30,417 nucleotides of DNA from Bacteroidaceae bacterium (GTDB lineage Bacteria; Bacteroidota; Bacteroidia; Bacteroidales; Bacteroidaceae), in assembly GCA_900770665.1 (NCBI GenBank), contig CAAGKZ010000028.1, positions 1 to 30,417 on the forward strand. Direction: 5' to 3'. The notes under the pieces are model-generated. The model did no database searches. It was given only the letters and a program-made list of their open reading frames with translations, and had not been told where the DNA came from. Position numbers and translations under genes: made by a program. Below are positions 21,607 to 30,417 of this stretch, piece after piece. The stretch's first letter is position 1. Every line of letters starts with the position of its first letter.

Positions 21607-22953
21607 TTAATTTATATGTAAAAATAGATTATAAATTTTTTGTGTCAATTGTAGAACAAACAGATTCTTGTTTTTCTTTTTTATAACTATCGACACAATT
21701 ACCGCTACTCCAATGCACATGGGATAGTAGAGGCTTGGAATAATCTCCAGTGGCGATACCTTTGCCAGCCCTGATGCAATGAGCAACTGCGCTCCATAAG
21801 GTATTACGCCCTGTACAAAGCACGATGTCGTGTCCATGAGACTTGCTGTGCGGCGCGGCTGAATGCCGAACTTCTTTGATATGTCGCGCGAAATGTCGGC
21901 CACGGTCAAAATTGCAATTGTGTTGTTTGCAGTACAAACGTTGGCAAGCGCTGTCAATGAAGTGATGGCAAACTCTGCCGCACGCTTTGTGCGCATGCGC
22001 AGTGTTACAATGCGTATAAGGTAGTCGATGCCGCCGTTTATACGTACAATCTCCAGCAGTCCGCCGGCAAGCATGGTTACAAGGATTAGCTCCGTCATTC
22101 CCATTATTCCGCTACCCATCTCGGTAAAAATGCTTATTCCGCCTACTGCACCGAATGCCAACCCCATGCCTCCTGCAATTACAATGCCAATGATTAGCAC
22201 CAGCAGCACATTCATACCGACAAGTGCGCATATAATGACGGTGAGATAGGGGATACACTTCAGCGCATCGTTCAAAGTGATGGTCGATGCCTCAATCTCT
22301 TCAATTCCGTTGCCGCTGAATGCGTAAAGCAACAGTGTGACAACGGCGGCCGGCATCACAAGTTTTATGTTTGTACGGAACTTGCTGCGCATTGAACATC
22401 CCTGTGTCTGTGTGGCCGCAATGGTGGTGTCCGAGATGAACGAGAGGTTGTCGCCAAAGAAAGCGCCTCCCACAACAATGGCCACAAGCCATGCCGTGTT
22501 GCAGTTCAGCTCTGTGGCAAGCTCGGTGACAACCGGTGTAAGTGCAACTATTGTTCCTACTGATGTTCCAATGGAGAGCGATATAAAGCAGGCTGCAATG
22601 AATATTCCCGCCGGCAGGTAGTTGCTTGGGATAAGGTTCAGTGTCAGCTGCACCGTGGCATCCACTGCGCCCATGGCCTTTGCAAGCGCGGCAAATGCCC
22701 CTGCAAGCACGAAAATCCAAATCATATACATTATGCGCGTGTTTGCTGCACCTTTCGAGAAGTGCTCAATGCGTTCGTCGAGCGTGCTGCCGCGTGTTAT
22801 TGCCACGGCATATACCGATGCCACAATGAATGCCGTTGCAATTGGTATGCGGTAGAAATCGCCGGCGATTATTGAGCCTGCAAGGTATATTGTGAGCAGT
22901 ACAATCATGGGCGAAAGGGCAAGTAGCCCACGTCGTGTGTTTATCTTTTGCAT
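21607..22953 (-). CDS. NhaC-type Na+/H+ antiporter family protein
   Basis: A 448-residue inner-membrane protein with about eleven to twelve hydrophobic segments. Family signatures: SLSIGTSVGTIVALTPV (125-141), the acidic motif GGAFFGDNLSFISDTTIAAT (162-181), LALIIG-like central helices and the second-half SLTALANVCTANNTIAIL and DTTSCFVQGVIPYGAQLL segments. Members exchange Na+ for H+ or substrate couples such as malate/lactate; the substrate here is not determined. The start at 22953 (MQKINTRR) is preferred; a 20-codon longer frame runs back into the upstream terminator hairpin. Confidence 0.88.
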   Translation of the reverse strand: MQKINTRRGLLALSPMIVLLTIYLAGSIIAGDFYRIPIATAFIVASVYAVAITRGSTLDERIEHFSKGAANTRIMYMIWIFVLAGAFAALAKAMGAVDATVQLTLNLIPSNYLPAGIFIAACFISLSIGTSVGTIVALTPVVTELATELNCNTAWLVAIVVGGAFFGDNLSFISDTTIAATQTQGCSMRSKFRTNIKLVMPAAVVTLLLYAFSGNGIEEIEASTITLNDALKCIPYLTVIICALVGMNVLLVLIIGIVIAGGMGLAFGAVGGISIFTEMGSGIMGMTELILVTMLAGGLLEIVRINGGIDYLIRIVTLRMRTKRAAEFAITSLTALANVCTANNTIAILTVADISRDISKKFGIQPRRTASLMDTTSCFVQGVIPYGAQLLIASGLAKVSPLEIIPSLYYPMCIGVAVIVSIVIKKKNKNLFVLQLTQKIYNLFLHIN

Positions 22954-22983
22954 AGTGTAGATATTTTTCCTGTGCGAAGATAC

Positions 22984-23016
22984 AAAAAAAGCAGTGCGCC
23001 TCAAAAGGCGCACTGC
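22984..23016 (-). terminator. Terminator of the GH85 gene
   Basis: On the minus strand GCAGTGCGCC (23016-23007), loop TTTTGA, GGCGCACTGC (23000-22991), then seven T. Perfect 10-bp GC-rich stem, 28 nt after the GH85 stop, separating it from the NhaC-like gene. Confidence 0.92.
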
Positions 23017-23044
23017 TGATTAGTTATTTAAAGCGCTTGTTTTG

Positions 23045-26000
23045 TTACTTTACAAGAACCTTTGCGTTGCGTATTACGTTGCCAAGCTGCATCTTGACGA
23101 TGTATACGCCTGCCTCAACAGCTACTGTTGCCGGGTTCTGAACGAACTCTACCAACTTGCCGTCGGCTGTGTAAATCCAAGCAACGTCTGCATTTGCAAT
23201 CTCAATAGCGCCCTCAACGCCTTCGGCTACAGAAACCTCGCCTGCTACATTCTCAACAGATGTGTTGCCGTCGAGTAGTTCTGGCTCCTCAGCCTCGCCC
23301 TGGTCGCGTGTACCCGATGCTGAACGTCCGGGGTTGTTACCCTCAATCTTCACGCTGAAGTCGATTGTGAAACCCTTGTTTGTCAAACCTGTTGGGTTGA
23401 ATGCACCGGCAAACCATGCATCAGAGAATACAAGACGCAAGCGGCTGTTGCCCGGTGTTGCATCCTCAGGTATCTTGAATGTAAATGTGTATCCTGTTAC
23501 AAGTGCTTCTGTTGACTTCTCGTGTGTACCGATGAAGAATATGCGCTCGCCCTCGGGGTCAACCTCAGTCTTGCCCTTTGCAATCTCGGCAGCTGTACGC
23601 TCTGTCGGGAATGGGTGGTCAAAGTCGCCACTGCCATTGAGGTCCATCCAACCACCACCGAAACACCACTGCAGACCGTCTTTGAGGTTTGGTCCCTTGA
23701 GTGTCATTGTAATGCTCTGTCCCTGCTGAACGATGAGAAGGTGGTCGCGTGCGTCGGCATACTGTGTGCCATCGGCTACAGGTGCATTTGCTGTGTAGTT
23801 TAGGTTCTGTGTGGCGCCTGTTGTCTTCACGAGCTCGACATAACGCTGCTCACGTGCAGCTTCAATACCGTTTGAGTTGGGGTCAATCTGGCTGATACCG
23901 TATGTATCTACCTCTTCTCTCTCTGGGAGTTTTGCCTGGTCACCGCGTGGAACCTCTACCCAAGCTATCGGTGAGTATGTCTTCAGGTCTGTAGAAACTG
24001 AACGAACTCCAATGTATGGAACATCATTTGCACTCTCGAACTCAATGTTGCCGACGAATGTTGCCCACTGTGATGTTGTACCCACAAGTGCAACCTTGCC
24101 ATCCTCACCCACCTTGTAGAGAACCTCGAAGTGGTCGATGTTTGCCTCGTCGTTGAAAACCAAGCCCCATGCAGCGCGTGTCTTTGCTGTTGCGTCAACA
24201 TTCCAGTGCAGCTTCAGGTTCATAGACTCTTTTGTCTCGCTCTTAACCTCAGCAACAAGGTCCTTGACAGCTGCCGGGTCAATGTATGTCTCGTCGTTGA
24301 GCTCGAGCTTACCAACATAGAGCTGGTAGTCGTTGTTGCTGCCCTTGACGCGAAGACCAATGCGGTCAATGACATCACCCTTTGCAATGCCTGTAAGGGC
24401 AAACTTCTTCTCTTCCCAAGTCTTGCCTGCTACATCACCGTATGGGAACTCCAACCAGTTGTTGCTGCCGGCTTTTCTTACGATAAGGTAAAGGTTTGTA
24501 GCTTTTACGTCCTTCAATGTCTTCACGGCAAGTTTTGCGTATGCACCATCACCTGCCTTGAGGGATGTCTTGTAAAGGATGATATCGGTGCCCTCTGTTG
24601 TTGCAGCACCTGTGAGTTCAATACATGAACCGCCTGTGTATGCATCAAGGTGAGTGTAGTTTACATCAATATCTGTGCTTACGTTGGTGGTGTTGCTCTT
24701 GTAGCGCAACCAACGGTATGTTGGAACGATATCCTGTGAACCCATGTTGTACCACTCGCTCTTGTGTGACATCTTGCCCTTGTAGTAGTAGCGGTCACCG
24801 TTACCAAGAGTGAAGTGTGTGCGGAAGTGCATATCGCCCTGGATTGCAGAACGCTCGGGAATCCAGTGTGCCATTCCTGCAAAGGTCTGCAAAGGAAGCT
24901 TGCCGTTCTCTGTCTGCCAATTGTTGCCTGTGTTGCTGAGTGCTGGAAGTGTTGCCGGGTTGCGGTTACCGCCCGACATTGCGCGCTCAAGCAGTCTCTG
25001 GTAGTTGCCCTGGATGTCAAATACACCGTCACCAGCGTTGAAGCTGTAGAAACGGCTCTGGTCGTGCTCGCCCCAAAGGCAGATACTTGTGTTGTTGCCC
25101 TCGAGGTTTGTCCAACGGCGGTCCATAGATGCAATCCATACACCTGCGTACATATTGTCGGCCTCGCCGTATGCGTTCTTTACTGCATTGTATGTATTAC
25201 CCAAGTTGCCGGCGATGTCATTTGCCTGGTAGTTGAGCATAAGGTCGTGTGTCTTGCCAGCTGTCTTTGTACCATAGAGAGCATCAATGTTTGCAGAACC
25301 TGCCTGCAATTCAGATGTGCTGGTGTATATAGCACTGTGGTAGTTGTCGAAGCCCACTCTCTTAGCCTCGACCCAAAGAGCCTTGTGGAATGCAACGATA
25401 TCGCTGTTACCCCAGCTGTTGTCCTCCCAGTTGTAGTTGATACCGTCTGAACCGAAGAACATGAGGATGTTGATAAGTGGCTTCACATATTTATATGTGC
25501 CGTCGCTGTTCTTTCTTGTAATCATTGCGCTGAATACCTTGTCACCGTCACCTGTCCAGCTCTCGAAGAATGCGATACCGCTCATTATGTCGGTACCGTT
25601 GCGGTGAGCTGCATCGACCCATGCACCCGGTGCTGTGAAGAAACCGTGGTTCCATGAACCGAAGAGGTTTGTATACTGCCACATTGAGAAAACATCGGCA
25701 TTGAATTTTGCATGGGGATAACCAACACCACCATCCTTGCCATAATCCATTGGGATGTTCAGGAAGAGGTTGCGGTTCTGGTATGTCTCCTTCCTTACGC
25801 GGTCTTCGCGGCTCATGATGTTTGCCTTGCGGACATGTGAACGGACGAATGCGATATCAGATGCCTGGATACCGGCAGCAGCAAACTCCTCCATTGTAGG
25901 ATAGTTGCGGCCCTTCTCAAGTGCGCTGTTGAAGAGCTCGAGCAAATCCTCAACACCAAAGCCTGCAAAGTCATATATCTCCTCGCTTGTACTGCTGCCA

Positions 26001-26497
26001 CCTTCGCCATCAGTAACTTCGGTAATACTGTAGCAGTTGCCTTCATCTTGTGTCACCCAAGAGTCTACGACAACACCCTCGGCGGTCTGGTTAGGCTCCT
26101 GTGAGTTCAGTCCCTGTGTACCAATCTTCAGGAACCAACGGTAAGTGGCTGATGACGACTGTGAGATGTTCAGCGGAGTAACCGTGTTTGCGTTGAACAT
26201 ACCATTGGTATATACATACTTTCCGGCACCAACGCTGTAAAGGTAGTATTTACCGCCGACATTCTCAATTTTGAACTGTTGGTTGGGGTCCTGTGGGTCA
26301 AATGTAACGTTACCTACACTTTTACCGGTGCTTGATGCAATCTTTGTACAATTAGGACTGTACAACAAGAATGCACGAGCCGACTTGATGGTGTACACCT
26401 TGTCGTTGCTCAACTGATCCAAGTTGGTCACCACCTGTGCCTGTGCCGAGAAGGCAATACACAACAGTGAAATGAGCATTAAGTAGAACTTTTTCAT
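23045..26497 (-). CDS. GH85 endo-beta-N-acetylglucosaminidase, multidomain, secreted
   Basis: An 1150-residue exported enzyme, signal peptide MKKFYLMLISLLCIAFSAQA. Domains: N-terminal lectin/RICIN-like beta domain (about 22-162, with QQFKIENVGGKYYLYSVGAGKYV); GH85 catalytic barrel (about 235-600); a beta-sandwich (about 610-745); an Fn3-like domain (about 750-860); a GEVED-like domain (about 890-1050); and a C-terminal sorting-type domain (about 1085-1150, ending VYIVKMQLGNVIRNAKVLVK). GH85 evidence: WVDAAHRNG (293-301); GSDGINYNWED (349-359), where Asn356 and Glu358 match the Asn/Glu pair used in substrate-assisted hydrolysis; and WYNMGSQDIVPTYRWL (582-597), the conserved barrel-end motif. 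GH85 enzymes cleave the chitobiose core of N-glycans. It follows SusC and SusD genes, so the locus probably feeds on glycoprotein glycans. Confidence 0.87.
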   Translation of the reverse strand: MKKFYLMLISLLCIAFSAQAQVVTNLDQLSNDKVYTIKSARAFLLYSPNCTKIASSTGKSVGNVTFDPQDPNQQFKIENVGGKYYLYSVGAGKYVYTNGMFNANTVTPLNISQSSSATYRWFLKIGTQGLNSQEPNQTAEGVVVDSWVTQDEGNCYSITEVTDGEGGSSTSEEIYDFAGFGVEDLLELFNSALEKGRNYPTMEEFAAAGIQASDIAFVRSHVRKANIMSREDRVRKETYQNRNLFLNIPMDYGKDGGVGYPHAKFNADVFSMWQYTNLFGSWNHGFFTAPGAWVDAAHRNGTDIMSGIAFFESWTGDGDKVFSAMITRKNSDGTYKYVKPLINILMFFGSDGINYNWEDNSWGNSDIVAFHKALWVEAKRVGFDNYHSAIYTSTSELQAGSANIDALYGTKTAGKTHDLMLNYQANDIAGNLGNTYNAVKNAYGEADNMYAGVWIASMDRRWTNLEGNNTSICLWGEHDQSRFYSFNAGDGVFDIQGNYQRLLERAMSGGNRNPATLPALSNTGNNWQTENGKLPLQTFAGMAHWIPERSAIQGDMHFRTHFTLGNGDRYYYKGKMSHKSEWYNMGSQDIVPTYRWLRYKSNTTNVSTDIDVNYTHLDAYTGGSCIELTGAATTEGTDIILYKTSLKAGDGAYAKLAVKTLKDVKATNLYLIVRKAGSNNWLEFPYGDVAGKTWEEKKFALTGIAKGDVIDRIGLRVKGSNNDYQLYVGKLELNDETYIDPAAVKDLVAEVKSETKESMNLKLHWNVDATAKTRAAWGLVFNDEANIDHFEVLYKVGEDGKVALVGTTSQWATFVGNIEFESANDVPYIGVRSVSTDLKTYSPIAWVEVPRGDQAKLPEREEVDTYGISQIDPNSNGIEAAREQRYVELVKTTGATQNLNYTANAPVADGTQYADARDHLLIVQQGQSITMTLKGPNLKDGLQWCFGGGWMDLNGSGDFDHPFPTERTAAEIAKGKTEVDPEGERIFFIGTHEKSTEALVTGYTFTFKIPEDATPGNSRLRLVFSDAWFAGAFNPTGLTNKGFTIDFSVKIEGNNPGRSASGTRDQGEAEEPELLDGNTSVENVAGEVSVAEGVEGAIEIANADVAWIYTADGKLVEFVQNPATVAVEAGVYIVKMQLGNVIRNAKVLVK

Positions 26498-26631
26498 AAA
26501 GTTGTTGATTTGGTTAGTTTATAAATAAAATAATTATTATGTTCCTGTTATTTGAATATTGTGTCAATCAAAGATTGAAAAGCCTTTACAAAGTGTTATT
26601 TGTGCATTTTGCATTCTATTATTTGATAGAG

Positions 26632-26662
26632 CAAATATCGTTTTTTTCTGCGAGAAATCAAA
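26632..26662 (-). promoter_or_regulatory. Probable promoter of the GH85 gene
   Basis: On the minus strand TTTG (26662-26659), exactly 19 nt, GATATTTG (26639-26632), one mismatch to TAnnTTTG. The predicted start near 26625 gives a leader of about 128 nt. This and the hairpin upstream suggest GH85 can be expressed separately from susCD. Confidence 0.5.
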
Positions 26663-26717
26663 CCTTTTTGTCACATAATTTCGTGTGTTATATAAACTTG
26701 AAAATTCCTTATGTATT

Positions 26718-26764
26718 AATAAATAAAGTTCCCGCACCAGCAAGGTGCGGGAACTTTATTTATT
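26718..26764 (-). terminator. 21-bp perfect-stem terminator between the SusD-like and GH85 genes
   Basis: AATAAATAAAGTTCCCGCAC at 26718 begins an arm running to 26738 that is fully complementary to 26744-26764, loop AGCAA. It lies 11 nt beyond the SusD-like stop. The arms are AT-rich outside and GC-rich inside; termination is likely, though the T-run on the minus strand is interrupted by A. Confidence 0.8.
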
Positions 26765-26775
26765 GTGAATTCTTA

Positions 26776-28581
26776 TTAGAAGTTAGGTGCATCGACATCC
26801 CACCACAGGCGTGTAGCCTGCTCGTCGGGGCCACCAAGTGCAGGGATACCGCTGGCCTCGACCATACCCAATGCAATGGGGTCTGTCGGAACCCAAGGAA
26901 TACGGCGAATCATATCGCCTTCGTTGATACTGCCGTCACCCTCGTCTGTGTTCAGTACAGGGAACAATTTGGGGTATCCAGTACGGCGCAACTCGGTCCA
27001 TGCCTCATTTGACATTGGGAACAAAGCCAGGTACTTCTGAGTGATAATCTTTTCAAGTTTTATCTCCTCGCTGTCGCCATTGTTCCATTTTACGCCAATC
27101 TTTGTTACGCTTGGCCAATCTGGACCTTCTCCCAACGGGTCAACACTTGTGTAGTCTACAGGCTGTTCTCTCTCCATGTAGCTGTTGACATATGCGGTGT
27201 ACTGGGAGCTGCCTGTTGGCTCTTCCATGAATGCATTGCGTATACCGCGCTCATAGAATAACTGTGCATCGCCACCCATGTTCCAACCACGGAGTGCACC
27301 TTCGGCGCGCAAGAAATCAACCTCGGCCCACTTGATGAAATATTTCGGGTTGTTGCTGTTCTTCAGAATCTCGGTGTCTATAGAAGAGTAGCAAAGGTAT
27401 TTGTTGGCATCGTAGTCGTACTGGCCGATACCTACAAGTGTTCCGGCACGGATACCACAGATGCGTGTGCCTGCAGGCATCTCTTCGCCGGTTCTCCTGT
27501 TCTTTATGACATAGCTGTTATTCTGAATGAAATATTTTGTATATGGATGGTCAAGGCTCAAGAGAAGGCTCTCGAATGAAGCCGAGATTCTGATATCGTT
27601 CCAGCCCGATGCGATTGTGACAAGCGGATGTGTGAATGTCATTCCGCTGTTCTTTGGGAAGATACCGTGCTGCTGGCTCATTGTCTCAATTACACCACCT
27701 GCAACAGCCTCCTCGGCCCAACGCTGTGCGGTTGCCGGCTCAACCTTTACAATGTGCATTGCCATACGCAGTTTGAGCGAGTTTGCCAATCTGATGTATG
27801 AATCCATGCTGCTGTAGTCCTCGGCATGGTTGGTCTTGCAGTATGATATCATTATTGCCTGTATGAGTTCCTTGTACTCCTGTGGGCGGTTCTCGAAATG
27901 CTTGAGGCACTCCACGATTGTGTCAAGGTTGTCAACAATGCCATAGTATATGGTCTTCAGGTCGTTGTATTCTGTAACTTCCTGAAGGTTCTTCTTGTCC
28001 TCGAGATATGTGAAAGGACCAAAGAGGTCGGCCATCTCTTGTGCTGCCAGACAGTAGTAGAGAAGGAATATAGCCTTGGCCTCGGGGAGCTTGTCAATTG
28101 CAGGGTGGTTCAGCAATGGCATTAAAGCCAGTTTTGATGTTGAATATACACCTCCTGCTCCACCATTGAATTTAGGCGCAATGTTGTATGTTGATGTCTG
28201 TACCTCCTCGGAATATGGGAAATCCCTGTGGGGGACAACAAAGTACTGCGCATAACCGTCAGTACCAAGGCAGTACTGCATCTGGTAGGCATGGTCCTGT
28301 GAAACGGCACCATCCTTGCTGCCACGCATAGAGTAGATACCGCCCAGTGCAGTCTGGAACATCTGTTCCTCGCTAAGGGTTTCATACGCTGCCAATGCGC
28401 TGTCAAAGGGGATCTCATCAAGATATGGAATTGAGTCAACGTTGCCGGTATATTGTACTGTTCCGGTTTGTACGCTGTTTATACCCAATTCGGTACCGGG
28501 GTCATCAAAATCGAGGCATGAGTTCATTGTGAGTGAGGCAATGAACAATGAACCTGCAAGTAAAATATTTTTCTTTTTCAT
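26776..28581 (-). CDS. SusD/RagB-family outer-membrane glycan-binding lipoprotein
   Basis: A 601-residue lipoprotein with signal MKKKNILLAGSLFIASLTMNSC (acylated Cys22), followed by LDFDDPG. The body shows SusD-like helical repeats (AKAIFLLYYCLAAQEMADLFGPFTY at about 168-192; ANSLKLRMAMHIVKV at about 268-282) and the C-terminal motifs KYFIKWAEVDFLRAEGALRGW and IITQKYLALFPMSNEAWTELRRTGYPKL typical of the SusD-like_2 branch. The protein caps the SusC channel on the cell surface and binds the oligosaccharide. It begins 44 nt after the SusC stop, the standard SusC-SusD order. The bound glycan is inferred only from the GH85 gene downstream. Confidence 0.92.
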   Translation of the reverse strand: MKKKNILLAGSLFIASLTMNSCLDFDDPGTELGINSVQTGTVQYTGNVDSIPYLDEIPFDSALAAYETLSEEQMFQTALGGIYSMRGSKDGAVSQDHAYQMQYCLGTDGYAQYFVVPHRDFPYSEEVQTSTYNIAPKFNGGAGGVYSTSKLALMPLLNHPAIDKLPEAKAIFLLYYCLAAQEMADLFGPFTYLEDKKNLQEVTEYNDLKTIYYGIVDNLDTIVECLKHFENRPQEYKELIQAIMISYCKTNHAEDYSSMDSYIRLANSLKLRMAMHIVKVEPATAQRWAEEAVAGGVIETMSQQHGIFPKNSGMTFTHPLVTIASGWNDIRISASFESLLLSLDHPYTKYFIQNNSYVIKNRRTGEEMPAGTRICGIRAGTLVGIGQYDYDANKYLCYSSIDTEILKNSNNPKYFIKWAEVDFLRAEGALRGWNMGGDAQLFYERGIRNAFMEEPTGSSQYTAYVNSYMEREQPVDYTSVDPLGEGPDWPSVTKIGVKWNNGDSEEIKLEKIITQKYLALFPMSNEAWTELRRTGYPKLFPVLNTDEGDGSINEGDMIRRIPWVPTDPIALGMVEASGIPALGGPDEQATRLWWDVDAPNF

Positions 28582-28625
28582 AATTCCTTATTTAGTCGGT
28601 TGTTATATGCTGTCTTGAACGATAA

Positions 28626-30417
28626 TTATAGGTTCAGTTTAATGTTCAGACCGAATGTTCTTCCCGAAGGATGGTTGAATACATCGATACCGCCAAGACC
28701 GTTGCCTGTAGACAATGAGATGTCCGGATCAACAGGAGCATCTCTGTAGATGAAGAAGAGGTTGCGGCAAACGAATGAGAGACTCAGGTCCTTGTAGTTG
28801 CCGAAGAGGTTGCGGAATGTGTAACCGAGTGACAACTCGCGCAGACGGAAGTTGGTCGCATTGTAGATGTAGCTTGATGCATCTCTTGTACCAAGGTCAT
28901 AGTAGTAGTCCTCAACTGCAACAAGGTCTCTGCCTTCGTTAAGATACATACCGGGACGTGTGTTGCCGAACTCGTCGGTTACAGTGATGTTGTTCGCCTC
29001 GGCATTCAAGCGTGCTTCGCCTGTACGCTCCGATGCACCCCATCTGTCAAGGTAACCCTCGGTGAGTGAAATCACCTTACCGCCGATGCGGCCGTTGATG
29101 AGGAAGTAGAGTGTGAAGTTCTTGTATGTAAATGTGTTTGACCAAGAGAGTTGGTAGGGGCTGTTTGCATTGCCTACGAACTTCTGGAACTTCTTGTTGG
29201 CTTCGTAAACGCGCAGCTTGCCGTTGCTTGCCGCTGTTACATAACCACCATATGAAGGCTTGCCGTTAACGATGTACATGTCGCCGGCCTTGTTTATCAA
29301 TGTTGCGTCATATGTGTTGCCTTCCACGTCGGTGTAAACACCATCAATAATGTTGTCTCCTGTTGTGTACTTGTCGACATTTCTTGTGTATGAAACTCCG
29401 TTTTCAACACCGCTTTCAACAACGGTGTACTTATAGACATCATCTTTGTAGCGTGTGAAATCGGTAATGTAGAGGTCGCCGTATGAACCACCCTTCTTGT
29501 AGAGCAGACGGTATTTTCCACCTCCGAACTCGGTAGCCATGTCCTTGCTGTTACCGAACTTGTCCTTGTATGTCTCCTCAATTCTGTTGTGGTTGTAAGA
29601 GAAGTTGACATTTGTCTTCCAACGGAGAGAGTTGGTTATTTTCCAATCGTATCCTACAGACAACTCAATACCCTGGTTGCGGATGATACCGCTGTTTACA
29701 GGCTGTATCTTTCCGTTTGTACCGGTAACTTCGAGATATGAGTTATGCATTGCCGAATTGTAGTATGTAATATCAAGGTTCAGGCAATCGTCGAGGAACT
29801 GCATTTCAAGACCGGTCTCAAATGATTTTGTCTTCTCAGGTATCGGAGGTGTGATGAAGTCATTCTTTGACACGATTGTTGCTGTTCCTTGTACAGCATT
29901 TACATTCTTGTAATAGAATACACTGTTAGGGATTGAGTTACCTACTTCAGAATAGCTCAAACGGTATTTTGCATAGTTGAACCATTCAGGCATCTTTATC
30001 AGGTCGCTGAGGATTACATTTGCTCCTAAACCAAAATATCCATAGTTGTCCTTGATACCGTATTGTATAGCAAACTGACGGAATGGACGATACCAGTCGT
30101 GGCGGTAAGAACCGTCAATGTATACAGCGTCTTTCCAACCAATCTGTGCGGTAACAAGCGCAGCCTGGTCCCAGTTGCTGCTCAAGCCTTTGGTTGTCAC
30201 ACCGTTTCCACCCTTGCTGGGGTCGAACTTGTTGATGGAAGTTGGAATTGCGAATGCAAATCCATCGATGTTTACAGTGTAGTCTGTGGCATTTGAAATG
30301 TATGTGTTGCTGCTGTTGCCCTTGATTGTGTGACCTACATAACCTGCTGTGGCAGAGACAGACCAATCTTTTGCAAACTCCTTATTATAGGACAGCATGT
30401 AGTCTACATAAATTTAG
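28626..30417 (-). CDS. SusC/RagA-family TonB-dependent transporter, C-terminal part
   Basis: Coding sequence for the C-terminal half of a SusC-type barrel: the frame from the stop gives 590 residues from the first ATG (30398), whereas SusC proteins are usually about 1000. Recognisable parts are DYMLSYNKEFAKDWSVSATAGYVGH, KMPEWFNYAKYRLSYSEVGN, PEKTKSFETGLEMQFLDDCLNLDITYYNS, NQGIELSVGYDWKIT, SWSNTFTYKNFTLYFLINGRIGGKV and the C-terminal YNATNFRLRELSLGYTFRN.., ending HPSGRTFGLNIKLNL with the terminal hydrophobic residue typical of barrels. The signal peptide, carboxypeptidase-like domain and plug lie beyond the window. An in-frame TAA is present at 30414-30416, six codons before the ATG, so the gene is either broken there or the window edge carries an error. 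Confidence 0.85.

Overview
The window is a stretch of chromosome from a member of the Bacteroidales (Bacteroidaceae/Prevotellaceae-like; genus not resolvable here). Support: a SusC/SusD pair, a BspA-type leucine-rich-repeat surface protein, DUF4271 next to hemD, typA divergent from rpsO, a mtnN-luxS pair, and several promoters of the Bacteroidetes type (TTTG, about 19 nt, TAnnTTTG). Both ends cut genes.

Layout. 1-3461: a large + strand BspA-like surface protein (5' end missing) followed by a 61-codon acidic peptide gene and a strong terminator. 3632-4777 (-): a PlsB/PlsC-like acyltransferase. 4997-6139 (+): a GATE-domain membrane protein. 6384-7558 (+): mtnN and luxS, overlapping by one base, which detoxify S-adenosylhomocysteine and yield the AI-2 precursor. 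7599-8596 (+): two paralogous small lipoproteins, each with its own promoter and terminator. 8650-8720 (-): tRNA-Gln(TTG). 8848-11296 (-): a three-gene, 4-nt-overlapping operon for a 3-amino-3,6-dideoxy-sugar (WxcM/FdtA-like cupin, FemAB/GNAT-like acyltransferase, DegT/FdtB-like aminotransferase). 11397-14729 (-): housekeeping run tatD, yidD, rnpA, hemD, DUF4271, LOG-family. 15025-19437 (-): comM/yifB, a redox-dead TlpA-like lipoprotein, typA. 19748-20017 (+): rpsO. 20161-22953 (-): a DUF5675 protein, a 188-bp MITE-like element, a secreted protein and an NhaC-type antiporter. 23045-30417 (-): a polysaccharide/glycan utilization locus with GH85 endo-beta-N-acetylglucosaminidase, SusD-like lipoprotein and the C-terminal part of a SusC-like transporter, pointing to host N-glycan use.

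The most unusual signal is non-coding. Two loci 8.7 kb apart (6134-6346 and, inverted, 14752-15020) each start at or within four bases of a stop codon and consist of arrays of 7-nt units of the form (R)(S)(K)(K)AAA, interleaved with a shared 43-bp hairpin module (41/43 identical), a GCGAGTAAGCGA module and a second CAC-nn-GTG hairpin module, in shuffled order. I know of no named element that matches. A separate 188-bp element with near-perfect 17-bp terminal inverted repeats (20705-20892) looks like a MITE and appears to truncate the DUF5675 reading frame. No CRISPR array, rRNA, prophage or complete insertion sequence was seen.
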